Source of the DNA: Megamerina dolium
Lineage: Eukaryota > Arthropoda > Insecta > Diptera > Megamerinidae
Assembly: GCA_963854835.1 (NCBI GenBank)
Contig: OY978526.1
Coordinates: forward strand, 19,560,334-19,624,333
Reading direction: 5' to 3'
Length of the DNA: 64,000 nucleotides
The translations under genes and the position numbers were made by a program. Positions 1-11,959 of this stretch are shown piece after piece. The notes beneath the pieces were generated by a model, which was not told the DNA's origin, made no database searches, and saw only the letters and a program-made list of their open reading frames with translations. Each line of letters starts with the position of its first letter. Within the stretch, counting starts at the first letter, position 1.

Positions 1-309
1 TAAATTGTAAATCTGTCAAATTTCAACTCTTATATTTTTTGATTGGTTGAGGTTCTTTGATATCCCCTAAAATAGATGACTTCATATTTAACTAGTTCCA
101 TTCCAGTCAGTTAATGTAATGACAACGATTTTTCTTGCTAACTTCGAGAAGATTATAGGGGAATTATTTTACTTGGAACATTTTCCTTATGATTACCAGA
201 GCTAGATATTAGCAGAGTAAATATATTATATGAATATCTTGCTCTCTTCAAAATATCCACAAATTCTATAGTGTGTATTTAAAAAAAAAAACGCAGTTTC
301 TCTGCATGA

Positions 310-860
310 GTCCATTAGACACCAGTGAAAATCGCCATGGCCTAGTAGTAACGATGTGATCATTGTTGATAAGTTTTAGAGTTGTAGTCTTACTTTACAG
401 AGGTCAAATCGAACATGAACTGCTAAACGATGTGAGTGAGTTTCACCGACTATTGGCCAGTTGAAGATGGTGTGGGTGGTAAATTCTTTTAATCAAAGTA
501 TTTATATAAACCTTCACGCTGGTCGAATGGTTCAGGACCACCTCATGCATGAATTCTGTAAAAGCTGTAGAGAATGGAAGAGCTCGAAACCGTCACGCAT
601 CTGCTATGCAACTGCCCTGCACCGTGCAGAATACGAAATTTATTTCTGGCTAATAATTACTTTAAGGACCTGGCCCCACTTTCGAAGATTGCAATAGATA
701 AACTTCTGAGATTTACAAATAAATCCATAAATGATTCATCTAAAAATCGGAGTACAGATATCCGCGTAGTACCACAATGGCAATAAGTTTTCTTAGACTA
801 AGTGTGCCCTCCCCTTAGAGAGGGCAGCCACAATAATCTCACCTATCCTATGTAAATCAC
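310..860 (+). mobile_element. Non-LTR retrotransposon 3' end relic (zinc-knuckle region and tail)
   Basis: A broken reading frame encodes the C-terminal end typical of I/R1/Jockey-type LINE ORF2. It shows a degraded 'THLLCNCPA' cysteine/histidine knuckle at about 600-640, then a short basic/hydrophobic segment ending in 'VVPQWQ' and a stop at 784-786. The 3' tail after the stop (about 795-850) contains 'CCCTTAGAGAGGGCAGCCAC' and then a TAATCT-CACCT motif. The same tail recurs on a SINE at 47695-48064, which is why I extend the element to about 860. Frameshifts and missing upstream domains make it dead. The family name cannot be fixed from this fragment. Confidence 0.6.
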
Positions 861-1469
861 TGTCAAGCTATGTTGAAACTCCATGATAAAAATAGCCCAA
901 ATCGTAAACTGTATACCACAAAGTTAAGGACCACTTTAATGCGAATATACATACAATGTATGTATATAGTTGCCTATTCTATTTATTGAGTCTTAATTCA
1001 ATTTTTATTTTAACAACTATTCTCTGATATATTTATGACATAAATATGACATATGAAAGGATACAAAATATATCATATGATCATTAACTAGAAATCTTGA
1101 TAGTGCGCTTGGGGCGTTGCATAGAGAATGCAATTCTTTTTTTTTTTGTCCATCTTTTCTCTGATTTATCAAAAATGAATTTCAAAAAGGAAAAAATACG
1201 AAAAAAACATGCTGGAAATTTATCAACTTTCAATCTGATGATTTTATAAATTTTTCAAGAGAACTCCTATTCAAAATTTTTTATGGAAATTTGAAAGCAC
1301 ATGTTCTTAGCTTTCTTAAAGGAATCGTATTAAGTTGACCGAAGGGGAAAACTGAAACTATAGAGCGAAAATATTGTAAAATGTCAAAATTTTGCAAAAA
1401 ATTTCAGATTAAATGTCATTGAAATGAGATTTAATCACTCATCTACCGCAATAAACAAGAAGAAAGTAA
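861..1469. other. Featureless AT-rich spacer
   Basis: No coding sequence, RNA gene or clear repeat was recognised here. There is a poly-T run near 1136-1147. Confidence 0.5.
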
Positions 1470-2560
1470 AGAGCACAACGACAATATTATACGGATAATT
1501 GTATTTATAAGCCTCATTTATGTAAACAATTCATAGTAAATTGGATATTTTGTATGGATTCGGCCAAAGAAAAATTGTCAAAGTAGTTCTGGCATTACTT
1601 ATAATGTGCTTGTGTGCTTGTGTTACATTACTCATCCACGCAATTCAACCAAGAACAATTAGAAAGCTTAACGACAATTTCATATGGATAATTGGGCAAT
1701 TTAAGTAACATGTATGTTAAAAAAATTCATAGAAAATTGAATTTCTCGTATGCATACAGCCAAACGAAAATGTCAAAGTTGCTCGAGCAAGATTTGATGC
1801 AAATTTTATTTCTTATTATGATGTTCTGATGAAGTTATGTTGAATATGAAACAATTTTATATGTGTAATTTTGCTATTGAAAGTAATACATATTTATGCG
1901 AAAAATTCTTAACAAGTTGCAATTTCTTGTATGCGTGTAACTAAATGAAAATGTAGAAGCCAGAACTATATCACTACATTAGATCTATTATGGGGTCATA
2001 TTGAATCATTCACCTTGGTGCAGGTGAACCAAAAACAATTGGAGAGATAAACTACAACGATAATAGGGTGGCGTGGCTCAGTGGGGCTTAATGGGTTGAC
2101 CTTCTGATCTGTACGGTCATGGGTTCAATCATCCACATCATTAGTATCGAAGCGATATTTCTTTCGAACAGTACCCATCTGTCGACAAGCAATTGGCAAT
2201 TCTTCGGGCAATAACAATTTGTTATGAAAAATACTTCTAAAAGAGCTTCGATAGAAAAAATAATGTCACAAGAGTTCTGCCATGCTGAACCGACTAATAT
2301 GGATAGGCCCCTTCTAATACTGAAAAAAAAAAATTTTAAACACACCATAGTACTGGAAGAGAAGCTCGGTCAAAGGGCGCTTCGGGACCTATAAAAGTAA
2401 CATATTTATTTTTTTATTTAAACGACAAATTCATGATGGGTAATTAGACATTTTAAACAATATTTAGCAGCAAAAATTCATTAGAGTTAGATTTTTTGTA
2501 TGAATACAGTCAAATAAAATAAAAAGAAATCCTTTAGGCCATGTTTCATGCATTATGTTT
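1470..2560 (+). repeat. Degenerate ~190-bp tandem repeat array, split by a SINE
   Basis: At least four diverged units follow one another. Each carries a core like 'AACGACAAT', then 'GGATAATTG', then 'AAAATTCATAG', 'TTTCTCGTATG' and 'AAATGTCAAAG'. Cores are visible near 1478, 1670, 1850 and 2425. The fourth unit is interrupted by the SINE at about 2066-2422, and its second half resumes with 'AACGACAAATTCATGATGG'. This is satellite-like or part of a non-autonomous element; no coding capacity is seen. Confidence 0.6.
2066..2422 (+). mobile_element. tRNA-derived SINE, copy 1
   Basis: The head has a pol III A box ('TGGCTCAGTGG') and a B box-like 'GGTTCAATC' about 45 bp apart. A body shared with the copies at 47695 and 49350 follows ('TTTCTTTCGAACAGTACCCA', 'GGAAGAGAAGCTCGG'). 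It ends in a variable T-rich tail (ATTTATTTTTTTATTTA). It lies inside the tandem array at 1470-2560. The flanks AACGATAA (left) and AACGACAA (right) look like an aged target-site duplication. Confidence 0.75.
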
Positions 2561-2979
2561 TAAAGATTAAAGAAATACGGGCTTAAAACAATGACTCTTC
2601 GTTTCATTGTATGATAAATTCTTGATTTTTTCCAACTTCAAAATCTAAGAACTTCAAGGATACACCATTTATTTCAGTACAACTTTGCCCGCGGAGAAAA
2701 TCCTATATATTCTCAAACAAAGTTTAAATCCAGATCTTCCAGTTTTCTTCTATCAATTTATTAAAATTACTTTTACCATCTGTATTTCATGTGAACTATG
2801 TATTAAAATTTTTTTATAAAAATAGCACGAATAAAGACTTAATATTTGGTGTGTGAATTAGTAACCAGCCTTCTACGATACATGGCGCTGTCATGCAATG
2901 TCATGCATCATTCATCCGAAATGTCATTTTAAAAGTCTATTCACTTGCTGTCAAAATTTTTCAATTTGGTTGTGCACAT

Positions 2980-4115
2980 AATATTTTTTTTTCACGATGG
3001 AAAATTTTAAGAACTGTGCGAAAAAAACAGCATTTGCGGAAAGTTTTGTTAAGTTACTTTTTCATGGTCATCGTCATCGTTTGCTTGTGGAATTGTATGG
3101 CGGCAATCCTCTATCCAATACACAGTGTAAGGTGGGGTTTAGGCACTTCAAAAATTGTGATTTTCATATCAAAGACAAAAAATGCTCTGGACAGCCGAAA
3201 AAGATTCGACAACAATTGATGCGGTTGAAGAGAGCAATGATCGAGAAACTGTCGGAATATGCGACCAGACACAAGTCGGTAATTTTTCACCATGATAACG
3301 CCCGGCTATTTTTTCTCTATCTTGGAACCAGCATTAACAGCAGTAATGACGTCAGCCTGGAGATATTGCGAAGGATCACTCTTGCAAACAGGTGCTACTT
3401 TGGGCTAAGTAAGCAATTGAGAAGTCGAACCCTCTCTCAAAGAACGAAAACTATACTCTACAAGTCTCTCATCATGCCTGTCCTAACATATGGCGCTGAA
3501 GCCTGGACAATTTACACCTCGGATGAGCGAATGTTTGGAGTTTTCGAGAGAAAAGTTCTACGCAAGATCTGTGGACCTATTTGTGACTAGGGTCATGTCG
3601 AGCGAATGGAAGAACAAGCTCCAGTTAAGAAGGTGTTATATTCGGGACCCGCTGAATGACGACGCAGAAGAGGAAGACTTAACCTCCGGTGGAAAGACCA
3701 AGTACTGGAGAACCTGACGTCGCTTGGAATTTCTCACTGGCGCCAGCTAGCGAAGAACAGAGATGGCTGGAGAAGCATATTACATTCGTCCTAAATCGAT
3801 ATTCGGTTGATATGGCCACATAATTAAGTAAGTAAGTAAGTAACACACGGCTACATTTTGCTACTCTGGTCAAAAGCTATCTTGCTAATAGGGATGGGAA
3901 ATTCTACCCCACCCGCATTATAGCCCAGACCTAGCGCCTTCAAATTACCACTTGTTCTGGTCCATTCAGAACGGCCTTAATGAAATACGCTTCACTTCAT
4001 TCACAAGAATCAACAATTGGCTCGATTCGTTTTTGGCTGCCAACGAGATGAAGTTCTTTTGGAATGGAATCCATAAATTGCCAGAAAGATGGAAAAGTTT
4101 CTGATGGACAATACT
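2980..4115 (+). mobile_element. Mariner relic of the Mos/mellifera-like type, deleted internally and split by a LINE
   Basis: From ATG 2997 the frame gives a mariner N-terminal DNA-binding region ending in a 'SGQPKKI' linker motif. It then jumps directly to the segment before the second catalytic aspartate ('VIFHHDNAR', about 3278-3305), so roughly the middle third of the transposase is missing. The LINE fragment at 3307-3843 follows. The mariner resumes at 3844 with 'FATLVKSYLANR', a frameshifted 'YSPDLAPSNYHLF' and 'KLPERWKS' near 4090. The copy is dead. Terminal inverted repeats were not clear, so both ends are approximate. Confidence 0.75.
3307..3843 (+). mobile_element. 5'-truncated non-LTR retrotransposon inserted in mariner
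   Basis: It encodes the C-terminal part of a LINE reverse transcriptase: 'FLYLGTSINSSN', then 'LANRCYFGLSKQL', 'MPVLTYGAEAWT' and 'FERKVLRKI'. A frameshifted C-terminal end follows ('WRQLAKNRDGW'-like, about 3725-3780). It finishes in a (TAAG)n tail at about 3823-3843, the usual microsatellite-type LINE 3' end. The mariner 'NAR-P' codons stop at 3306 and the mariner sequence resumes at 3844, giving sharp edges. Relatives in this window are at 10835, 53373 and 63890. Confidence 0.75.
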
Positions 4116-4119
4116 TTGA

Positions 4120-7051
4120 ATGAGATGAAACAGAATTCTTGAAAATCAATGATTTCATTATAAATTCATAATTTTTTATTTGAAAAAACAAGGAATAAAT
4201 TTATTCACCTATGAAATATGAGTTGTATAAGAAATTCTTTACCATGAAGTACGGGTGGTATGAGTAATTTTAATTAAGAAAATATATGCTAGCATTTTAA
4301 ACTCGTATTAGAATTGATGTATTTAGACTGCTTTTCTCGAAATAAACTAGATTAGATGTCTAAAGTTGAATTTTATGTAAGAGTACAATACACTCTCCAT
4401 CACATACTCGTATATTCTCAATAACATAGTTCATAGTGTATTGAGAATACTTGTATGTCATATTTTCTAAGATAATTCCTAAATCAACTTTCAATGTAAT
4501 TTATGTTTGTCTCTATAAGATCATAAAAATTCAACAACTATGTATGTAATATATTTTAATTCCATTTATACTAAAATTTCAATTCTCTCTACATAAACAA
4601 ATAAGTAAGTGAGTTAGTAATATTACATATCGTATATATCTAGATAGTAAAAATATGATTTTTATATCTAAATATATATATTTACATATGTCAATAATTG
4701 TACACACTCACACACACACACACACACATATATATACATTGATGTGTGTGTAGCTACTTATATTTATGTTGTAAAATTTCTTGGAAAAAAAAATGTACAT
4801 AAAAAAATAAAAAATAAGAAAATTATTGTATAAATGTAATGTGTAAATACAAATTGATTGCTACTGCATCATAATGCACATGCCATATACCAGTAGCCAT
4901 TTTCAGTTGATTGTGTTTTATCGAAATGATGCTGATATTCGTAAGGCAGCCTTTCCTTTTTCTTGGAGATATATTATTTCGTTCATTTGTATAACTGTAT
5001 GTATGCATGTGTGTTTGTGTCTTTTTGAAAGCAAAGTCTTGTAATAGTGTACCTACTGAGTGTATACTATACACACACACACACACACATACATATGTAT
5101 ACAAAATCCATTCAATTGCATTTTTCTGTTTTTGAATACTTAATCGTAACATTAAAAAAAAAAACAGGACACAATCTTATACACTAACAACAACAACCAC
5201 AACAACAATAATGAAATATACATACTTGCTTCATTCGTTTGTTCGCTTAGTCGTTGGACATAACATTACACACACACACACAAGCACACACATAGCAATT
5301 CAAATGAAATGGAAAAAATAAAATAAAATAAAGTAAAAAGTTGCCAAAAAATTTCAACGTTGTCGTTGAAAACTTTGTTGTACATACGAATACGTGTAGG
5401 TATGTTTGTGTATGGTAAATATTGGTATCATATGTAGAGAGGAGGACAATAATAAGTCTGATAGAAGCATCAATATAGCGACAGCAGCAGCAGCAGCAGC
5501 AACATCTAAGAAGTAGTATAGTTGACAAAAGGATTTCTAATTTCTTATATCGAATAGATGATATTGGTATAGAGGAATAGAGGCCAAAAGAAATTTAAAA
5601 TCCTTTCAATGTCGCGACACCACCTCATATGCCAAACTATGAATACAACATGTGAAAAGCATATGTATGTGAGGCGGATGCGGATGCTATTATAGCACAC
5701 AAAATTGAGTAAAATTTTACAGTTGGAGAACAGGGCAACCGACTACTTACTCACACACACACTCACACACATATATCTCACATACATCTCAATATTGAAG
5801 TCGTTAAGTGGTTAACATTTTTTGGCGAATCCAATTTGTTTTCTGCTGCCCTCGGGGATGCACAGTGTGTGAGCAGAGTGCAGTAGTACATCGTACATAC
5901 ATATGTACGTATGTAGTATTATGCAAGCATGTACATTAAGAGTGCCATTGTATGCGTGTTGTTGTTGTTGCTTTAACTGAAAATAATCGTTTTTGTTTTT
6001 GTTGTTGTTGTTGTTGTTGTTGTTTGATATTTAAGCATTTATTTGATTTTTCTTATTTTTTGTTTGTTTGAATTCTCCTTCTTGCCTAAAGTCTATGGAA
6101 TTTACTATTTGGCATTTCCTAGAACAGCAGGCCATCTTAGTTGTCGTTGTTGTTGTGTTGTTGTTGTTGGATAATTTCAACATGAACCATATTGAGTTTT
6201 ACATATATTTGCATTTCATTTTCTTTCCTTTTTCATATTGTCAATCACCCAAAAATCTTAGTGTCACACATTACATGAATAGTTAAGCTTCCGTTAGCAT
6301 GCTATGAAATTGCAGGTGGTAACAAAAATTTTCAATAATATTGAAGCAATGCTTTGGCTTTGGTATGAAAAATTGAAATTGCTCTCAATCAATAATTGAC
6401 TTTCATGCAAATTGTCTTTTCCATGCTTATATCACTTGGATTGGCGTTTGACATTTAAATGCTCGATGACATTTTCTTTGATCATTTACCGTGATGTTGA
6501 TGTTGTATCAACGGATTAAATTAGCTATACAAGTTTGTGCTATTTTTAGTCTAATATACACACTCACGCAATCCTTTTGCATCCCACGCAATCCCTTTGC
6601 TCCCACGCATCCCACGCATCCCACGCATCCCCATAAAGAATAGAGCTTTAATTTTTTCTGTACATTATAAAAGTTTTGTTTTCTTCAACTGCTTGACTAT
6701 TGCCAATTCCATTGCTTTGCTTTTTTTTTGTGTGTGCTTTGTACCTTGTACGTTCACTTGTTGCCCATAATTTTCATTAATCTGTCGTAATGAGTTGTAC
6801 GCCATTTTCGCCAAATTGTTTGGTGAGTGCTTGATAACAATGTTTGCACTAATTTGGCATTTTAATGGTGCTCCACTGACACTTGATGCGCTTTTAATTG
6901 CGCCAAACGCTTGAGTGTACTTGGAAAAATGTTTTCTTCTCTGCCTTTTCTACTTTTGCTTCTTTTCTTTCGTCGTCGTCATCGTCATCATCATCATCAT
7001 CATCATTATTATCAATGTTATACTGTTGTGTTGTTGGTTTTTGTTATATGT

Positions 7052-7083
<32 letters not shown>

Positions 7084-7773
7084 CAATATTCATAGTGTAC
7101 TACTTACTACTCAGGTTCATAAGTGCTGTAAATGTGACTTTGTAGGTGGAATACTCTGGTTTGGTATGTAAGTAGTATGTAAAAAAGTGTGAATACGTGC
7201 TTACATACAATTGCACATTGTGTGTGTGTGTGTGTGTGTGTGTGTGGCATATTTCGATGGCATATCTGAAGTGAACAGAACAGTAAGCAACAATGAATAA
7301 ACGAAGACGGACGCAAATCATAGAAATAAACGATTCATTAGTTTTATTGTGGATTTATGACTTCTTCTATGAGAAATAAAAAAGAAAGAGTAGAGGTACT
7401 ACTACTCTCACTATGTACAATCTGCAACTATTTATATTTAGAGAGTTGTGTAGGAACGTGTTTTATGATGATAGATGAAAGGCAGGCTAAAATATCATAA
7501 TTTAAAGCTACATTAGATGTATAAAGTTATTAAAAGAAACTTTTCTTTCTTAGAATTAGAACTCACCTTATTGGCTTACTACTAGCATAGTAAGAATTTC
7601 TTATTATCCTTTGTGCACAATGTCCTTATTACCTTATGCTAATAGTTGTATATTTATATATTTCTTTTCATCATAATATAAATATAATTTCTTCAACTTG
7701 ATTAATTTTTTTTTTTACTAATCAAATTTTCTATTTTTAAATACAATTTAAATATTTCTTTGTTGTTGTTTAG
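4120..7773. other. AT-rich upstream or intronic DNA with simple repeats
   Basis: No exon was recognised. It contains CA/TG microsatellites (about 4707-4727, 5072-5090, 5269-5284, 7050-7079 and 7220-7246), a CAG run (about 5482-5501), TGT/CAA-type runs (about 5998-6024 and 6140-6170), an ATC run near 6982-7004 and a short direct repeat of CCCACGCATC (about 6590-6630). Missing 5' exons of orb may lie here or to the left of the window. Confidence 0.45.
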
Positions 7774-10700
7774 TTCGACTCCAATGACTGCACAGCATCA
7801 AATATGAGAGCTCTATCTGGAGCTGGTACTGATATATTACAAAAACATTCAATCAATTCAATATTAGAACAACGTCAAGATTTCTTAAGTCAACGCCTAG
7901 ACACTGCTGACGAACTTACATCCACAATGAATGGTAAATATAATATATGTATGCGTTGATATATTTATTGTCTTTCATCTTATTTATGTTACATATGAAC
8001 ACATTTGTGTTTAAATATATTTCCTTTTAATTAATTTACAATACATTGTCTAACCATAAGTATGTATACTAGAAACATTTGTAGTCATTTTACAGACAAC
8101 ACACTTAATGGGGCAATAGAAATTGGCTACTTGTGTTTTATGTACAATGCAAAATGTTCAACCTTCTTCGGAAATCGGATAAAATGCCATTTTTAAGACA
8201 CTCAGTGAAATATTTCGATCTCGATGTTTGATCTTGAATTAGGCTCCACAGGGTTGAAAGAAAATATGAAGAGATATACTCGGGAGGTCCCAGAACTACC
8301 CGACCTGACATATAGATGGCGGCAGTAGTTTGAAAAAAATTACTTTGGTGAAAAGTGGCAACCTTATAAAACATATGTTTTAAGTTTCAAGGCGCCACAT
8401 TGTTTAGTATTTTTTTTTTTTTTGATCCATCGAAAGTTAGCGACCTCAATGAATTTGTAAACATGGAAAAAATTAGTCACCGTTATGTAATTCAATACTT
8501 TCATTTGAAAGGTCTCAGTTCAACGAATATTAAAGCCGAACTGCCAAGACGAACATCGTAGTGGTCGACCAATTGAGGTGGCCACTCCAGAAACGTTTAA
8601 GAAAATCCACAAAATGGTATTGGATGATCGCCGGCTGAAGGTGCATGAGCTAGATGAAATTACAGGCATTTCAAAAAGTGCTATACATCGTATATAGACC
8701 GAAAATTTGGAGATGAAAAAGCTGTGTGCAAGATGGGTGCCGCGTTTGCTCACAATAGAACAAAAACAACGTTGTGAAGATATTTCTATAGAGTGTTTGG
8801 CGATGTTTCACAGTAATAAAACCGAGTTTTTGCGTCGATTCTTAACCACGGCTGAGGGATGGATCCACCACTTCACACCTGAGACAAAGGAGCAATCAAA
8901 ACAGTGGAGTGAAAGTTCCATCTGCAGGCAAGGTTATGGCGTCTATTTTTTTGGGATGCACGTGGGATAATTTGTATTGATTATCTTCAAAAAGGAAAAA
9001 CAATCAACGGCGAGTATTATGCTAATTTGTTGCAGCGTTTAAGTGATGAAATTAAAGAAAAAATGCCGCATTTGGCGAAAAAGAAAGTGTTGTTTCGTCA
9101 AGACAATGCACCAGTTCACACATCCGCTATTGCGATGGGCAAAATCAATGAGTTAAAGCTTGAATTGCTTCAGCATGCACCTTATTCACTAGATTTAGCT
9201 CCTTCGGATTATTTTCTATTTCCAAATTTGAAAAAATGGCTTGGTGATAGAAGATTTCCAAACAATCAAGAGGTGGAGTCTGCGGTAGATGGCTATTTTA
9301 ATGAGCTAGACAGTTCATACTATAAACAGGGTATCGAAACTATAGAATATCGCTGGGAAAAGTGTATAGAGCTAAAAGGAGATTATGTTGAGAAATAAAG
9401 AAAATTTTTCCCAAATTTGTTGTGTTTTGTTGTGTTAGGTCGGGTAGTTCTGAGACCGTCCTCGTAGGTATAACCGTTTTCCAAATAATTGCCGTTCATA
9501 GGAGGTTGGATTAATAAGTCTTTGAAAATTGAAATTAGGAACATTCTTTTTATCGTCAATTTTTGTATGCACTCCAAATGATACAATTGCTCGAGACCAT
9601 AAGAGTACGTGTTTATTTCATCGATAACCTCAGAGCAATTCCTTCATGTTCAGAAATAGTAAATTGTCACAGAGTTACCTAAATAATAATGAAATGTGAA
9701 AAGACCTTGAAAGTTTAGGAAGCGAAATTCCTGAACCAGGTACAAGTGGTTCTTAAAATCGTGTAGGGGTGCCGTCCTATAGTATATTTTTTAATGCATT
9801 TTTGTCATCTTCATTCATGAATTTCGCTTTTATTAAAAAAATCCAATAGTACACCCCGCTCTGTGTCCATGTTAAACAGTGTCAATCCCCGATTAACGTT
9901 CCAGATCATCGCGGAGTCGGAATGGAAATGAGGTTGCAGATGCAGTAGCTTCAATAAGCTCTGCAATTCATAGCATCAGTTCAGAACCTGTCCTTAGAAC
10001 TCCGTGGTCTTTTAACTGCTAATCTGATGAGAAATAGTCTCTCTATTTTGGAACTGCCACTGGTATTAGTATTCTTGATATTAGGCAATCTAAAGAGCTC
10101 ATAAAAATGGATTCATCTGAAGCGACAATATGTCGTTTCTAATGTATTTTTGCCTTTTTCAATAATAAATTTCACTTTTATTAAAAAGATTCAATAGTAA
10201 GCCCCACTGTGTGTTCATATTAAACAGTGACATCCCCGATTAAAGTTCCGATTCATAGCATCAGTTCAGAAACTTGCCTTAGAACTCCATGGTCTTTTAA
10301 CCACTCATTCGATGAGAAATAAAGAGAAACCCTTTGGAACTGTCACTGGTATTAGTATTCTTTATCTGAGGCAATCCAAAGAGCTCATAAAAATGCGTTC
10401 ATCTGAAAAGACAATATGTCGTCTCTGCAAAGAATAGGACAAAATGTCTCAGCATATTTTTTAAAATTGCCCAACATTAGCCACGAGATGCTCCAGTCCA
10501 ACTGATGTAACATCAGCTTCGACAAAGAAAGTCTTAGTGCTTATTATTACAGCACACGTAGGTTTATGCCTTATGCGTAATTTTTGGATAGTTGCGTACA
10601 GGACGTAGATGTAATTAAATAATTTTCAATCGAATTTTATATGCATGCATATACCAGCGGCTTATACTTTTGACAACTGCGATTTCGAATTAATCAATAA

Positions 10701-11928
10701 TGATATCAAGCTTTAAATAATACGTAGATTCACAGTTCATTGTAGAAAATACATTCTACTTTAGACTAAGTCTGAAAACTGTCCACCTCGCATTAGAGTT
10801 TGCAAACAGTTTTCTACAGAAAGTGTTTTATTCGGAATCCGCTGGTGGAAGACGACGAAGATGTGCACTCAACCTCCGGTGTAATATTTTCTAACTGATG
10901 CCGACCATCGAAGAACTGAGACAACTTGGGAGGAAGCACTGTAGAAAATAATTATATTCCAGCGGCGTTTTTGATTGGACGCTAACCAAGAAAAGTTTGT
11001 TATAGCTTACATTTTCTATTACAGAAGACGGCCATTTAATATAATTATGAATATGATAGTATTTATTACGTTCAAAATTTAGCAGGCGACACTTTAATGA
11101 ACCTTTTTATAAGCTGATGATAAAATGTCACATCACTATTATTTTGAACATAGCTATAGTCGTATGTATTTATGCATACTCTGTTATATATGCTATACAT
11201 ACAAAACATAAATATAATCATGTACACTTTATACATACTAATTGTATATGTTGTGTGTGTGCGTGTGTGTGTGTGCTAATAGAGTGAGTTTCTTGTATTG
11301 TATTTATTTTAAACATTCTTGACTTTTATTTGTCCTTATTTCTGTAATTTTAAATGTGTTTGTGTGTGTGTGTGTCGCTTGTGTAGATGTGGTTTTATAC
11401 ATAAATGAGTATATGTGCGTGCCGTGCCAACTGTTAAATAACGTTGTATTGTTTATGGTATTAGTAGCGATACATACAAATAATCTAATTTTTTTCTTTT
11501 TTTTTTTCTTCATATGCCTACTTGTGCATACGCATATAAATACATATCATACTCTTACATGAATATTTATATAATTTTTTTGTTTTTATTAAATTAAATA
11601 TTTGTCCAAGATATTGAAATGATCATCATAGTGTGGTGTGGTACACATTCTACATACATACATTGTACGAGTAAGTACTAAGTAAGCAAAGCAAATTGCA
11701 CATTTCTTCGATTTAATTGAGTGAGTAAACTACAATTCGTCTGAAATTTGAATATTTCATTTGAATGCAACATAAACATTTTTGAAAATGTTGGCTCTTG
11801 TCGTCGAGTATTTATCAAAAGCATATTTTCCATCTACTCTACTCACGACTTACCACCATCGAATGGAATAAGAAAGGCGTCCGTAGGCTATCTTATAAAT
11901 ACTTATATACATAACTAGGCATAAGTAG

Positions 11929-11959
<31 letters not shown>

